NCBI GenBank assembly: GCA_029864785.1
Contig: JAOTST010000101.1
Location: 1 to 6,100, forward strand
Direction: 5' to 3'
DNA: 6,100 nucleotides
Origin: Chromatiales bacterium
Lineage (GTDB): Bacteria; Pseudomonadota; Gammaproteobacteria; Thiohalomonadales; Thiohalomonadaceae
Position numbers and translations under genes: made by a program. The notes beneath the pieces were generated by a model. That model saw nothing but the letters and a program-made list of their open reading frames with translations, was not told the origin of the DNA and did not search any database. Of this stretch, positions 5,728 to 6,100 are shown one piece after another; position 1 is the stretch's first letter, and every line of letters begins with the position of its first letter.

Positions 5728-6100
5728 CTATCGCCTTAAAGCGCTAGCATTAAGATAGGCGCGCTCCGAAATATCATGCCAGGCCATAGCCTGATCACGG
5801 AATTTCTTGAACGACAGATAGATTTTTTCTGACATCGGATCTTTATTAGCAATCTCTGCCACAACTTTATCAGAAGTTTCGTGCAGACCTTTAAGAACAT
5901 CATCTGGGAAACGACGTAGTTTCACATGGTGCTTATTGACCAAGGTCTGTAGCGCTTCATTATTGCGTGCAGTAAATTCTGCAAGCATATCCTGATTAGC
6001 AACACGACAAGCATTGATTACAATATCTTGAAGATCTTGAGGTAGCGCATGAAGTGCTTTGGTATTTACGAAGCACTCAAGAGTTGTACCGGGCTCATGC
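5728..6100 (-). CDS. dctP: TRAP transporter substrate-binding protein, TakP/DctP type, C-terminal part (5' end outside window)
   Basis: The minus strand is open from the right window edge to a TAG at 5730-5728, giving the last 123 residues of a periplasmic solute-binding protein. The frame runs through the edge, so the ATG at 5988 is internal, not the start. Visible signatures are HEPGTTLECFVNTKAL at the edge (the family has a W-x-E-P-G segment followed by VN and a hydrophobic residue), LPQDLQDIV, and DMLAEFTARNNEALQTLV. The C-terminal helices KFRDQAMAWHDISERAYLNA are typical of TakP-like proteins, which bind 2-oxoacids such as pyruvate with a cation. The ligand-contact residues lie mostly in the missing part, so the substrate is not proven. 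It is the natural partner of dctQ and dctM, but it is convergent with them and separated from them by the EamA gene and a terminator. Confidence 0.93.
   Translation of the reverse strand, partial: HEPGTTLECFVNTKALHALPQDLQDIVINACRVANQDMLAEFTARNNEALQTLVNKHHVKLRRFPDDVLKGLHETSDKVVAEIANKDPMSEKIYLSFKKFRDQAMAWHDISERAYLNASALRR

Noticed and set aside
5728..5988. A complete 86-residue gene starting at ATG 5988
   Set aside because: The same frame continues without a stop to the window edge and encodes further TakP-like sequence (HEPG, LPQDLQDIV), so this ATG is internal.
1..6100. CRISPR array, tRNA or rRNA genes, insertion sequence ends, prophage genes
   Set aside because: I saw no regularly spaced repeats, no cloverleaf-like or conserved RNA stretches, and no transposase or terminal inverted repeats. 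The decay at the left shows no sign of an insertion element.

Overview
The window reads as chromosomal DNA from a mid-GC gammaproteobacterium, probably marine or aquatic. The evidence is the gene content: a 7TM-DISM sensor kinase, a TRAP carboxylate transporter of the TakPQM type, an EamA exporter, and the relic of an MltC-type lytic transglycosylase. A relic of form II RuBisCO (cbbM) suggests an ancestor or relative with Calvin-cycle, sulfur-oxidiser-like autotrophy. That last point is inference. Nothing in the window names the species.

Left part (1-2470, minus strand). A long sensor histidine kinase (440-2383) looks intact over its domains but has no canonical start codon where its signal peptide should begin. 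Downstream of it in the same direction lie about 400 bases that look intergenic but hold two decayed genes joined end to end. The first is an MltC-like murein lytic transglycosylase relic (about 205-396), with a nonsense codon, frame changes and a lost GLMQ motif. The second is the 3' end of a form II RuBisCO gene (1 to about 211, running off the window), with two small deletions that cancel each other's frame change.

Middle (2470-2783). This divergent intergenic region carries a good sigma70-like promoter facing the kinase, a weaker one facing the TRAP genes, and one or two possible 32-codon ORFs on the minus strand. One of these would encode a single-span membrane peptide.

Right part (2784-5644, plus strand). 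dctQ and dctM, the small and large TRAP permease subunits, overlap by ATGA. A 66-base gap with a strong hairpin follows, then an EamA/DMT-family transporter. A bidirectional terminator (with a C-UUCG-G tetraloop when read on the minus strand) separates these from a convergent gene cut by the right edge (5728-6100). That gene encodes the C-terminal part of a TakP/DctP-type TRAP substrate-binding protein. The three TRAP subunits are therefore all present but split over two convergent transcription units. The likely job is sodium-driven uptake of a carboxylate or 2-oxoacid; the substrate cannot be read from the sequence here.
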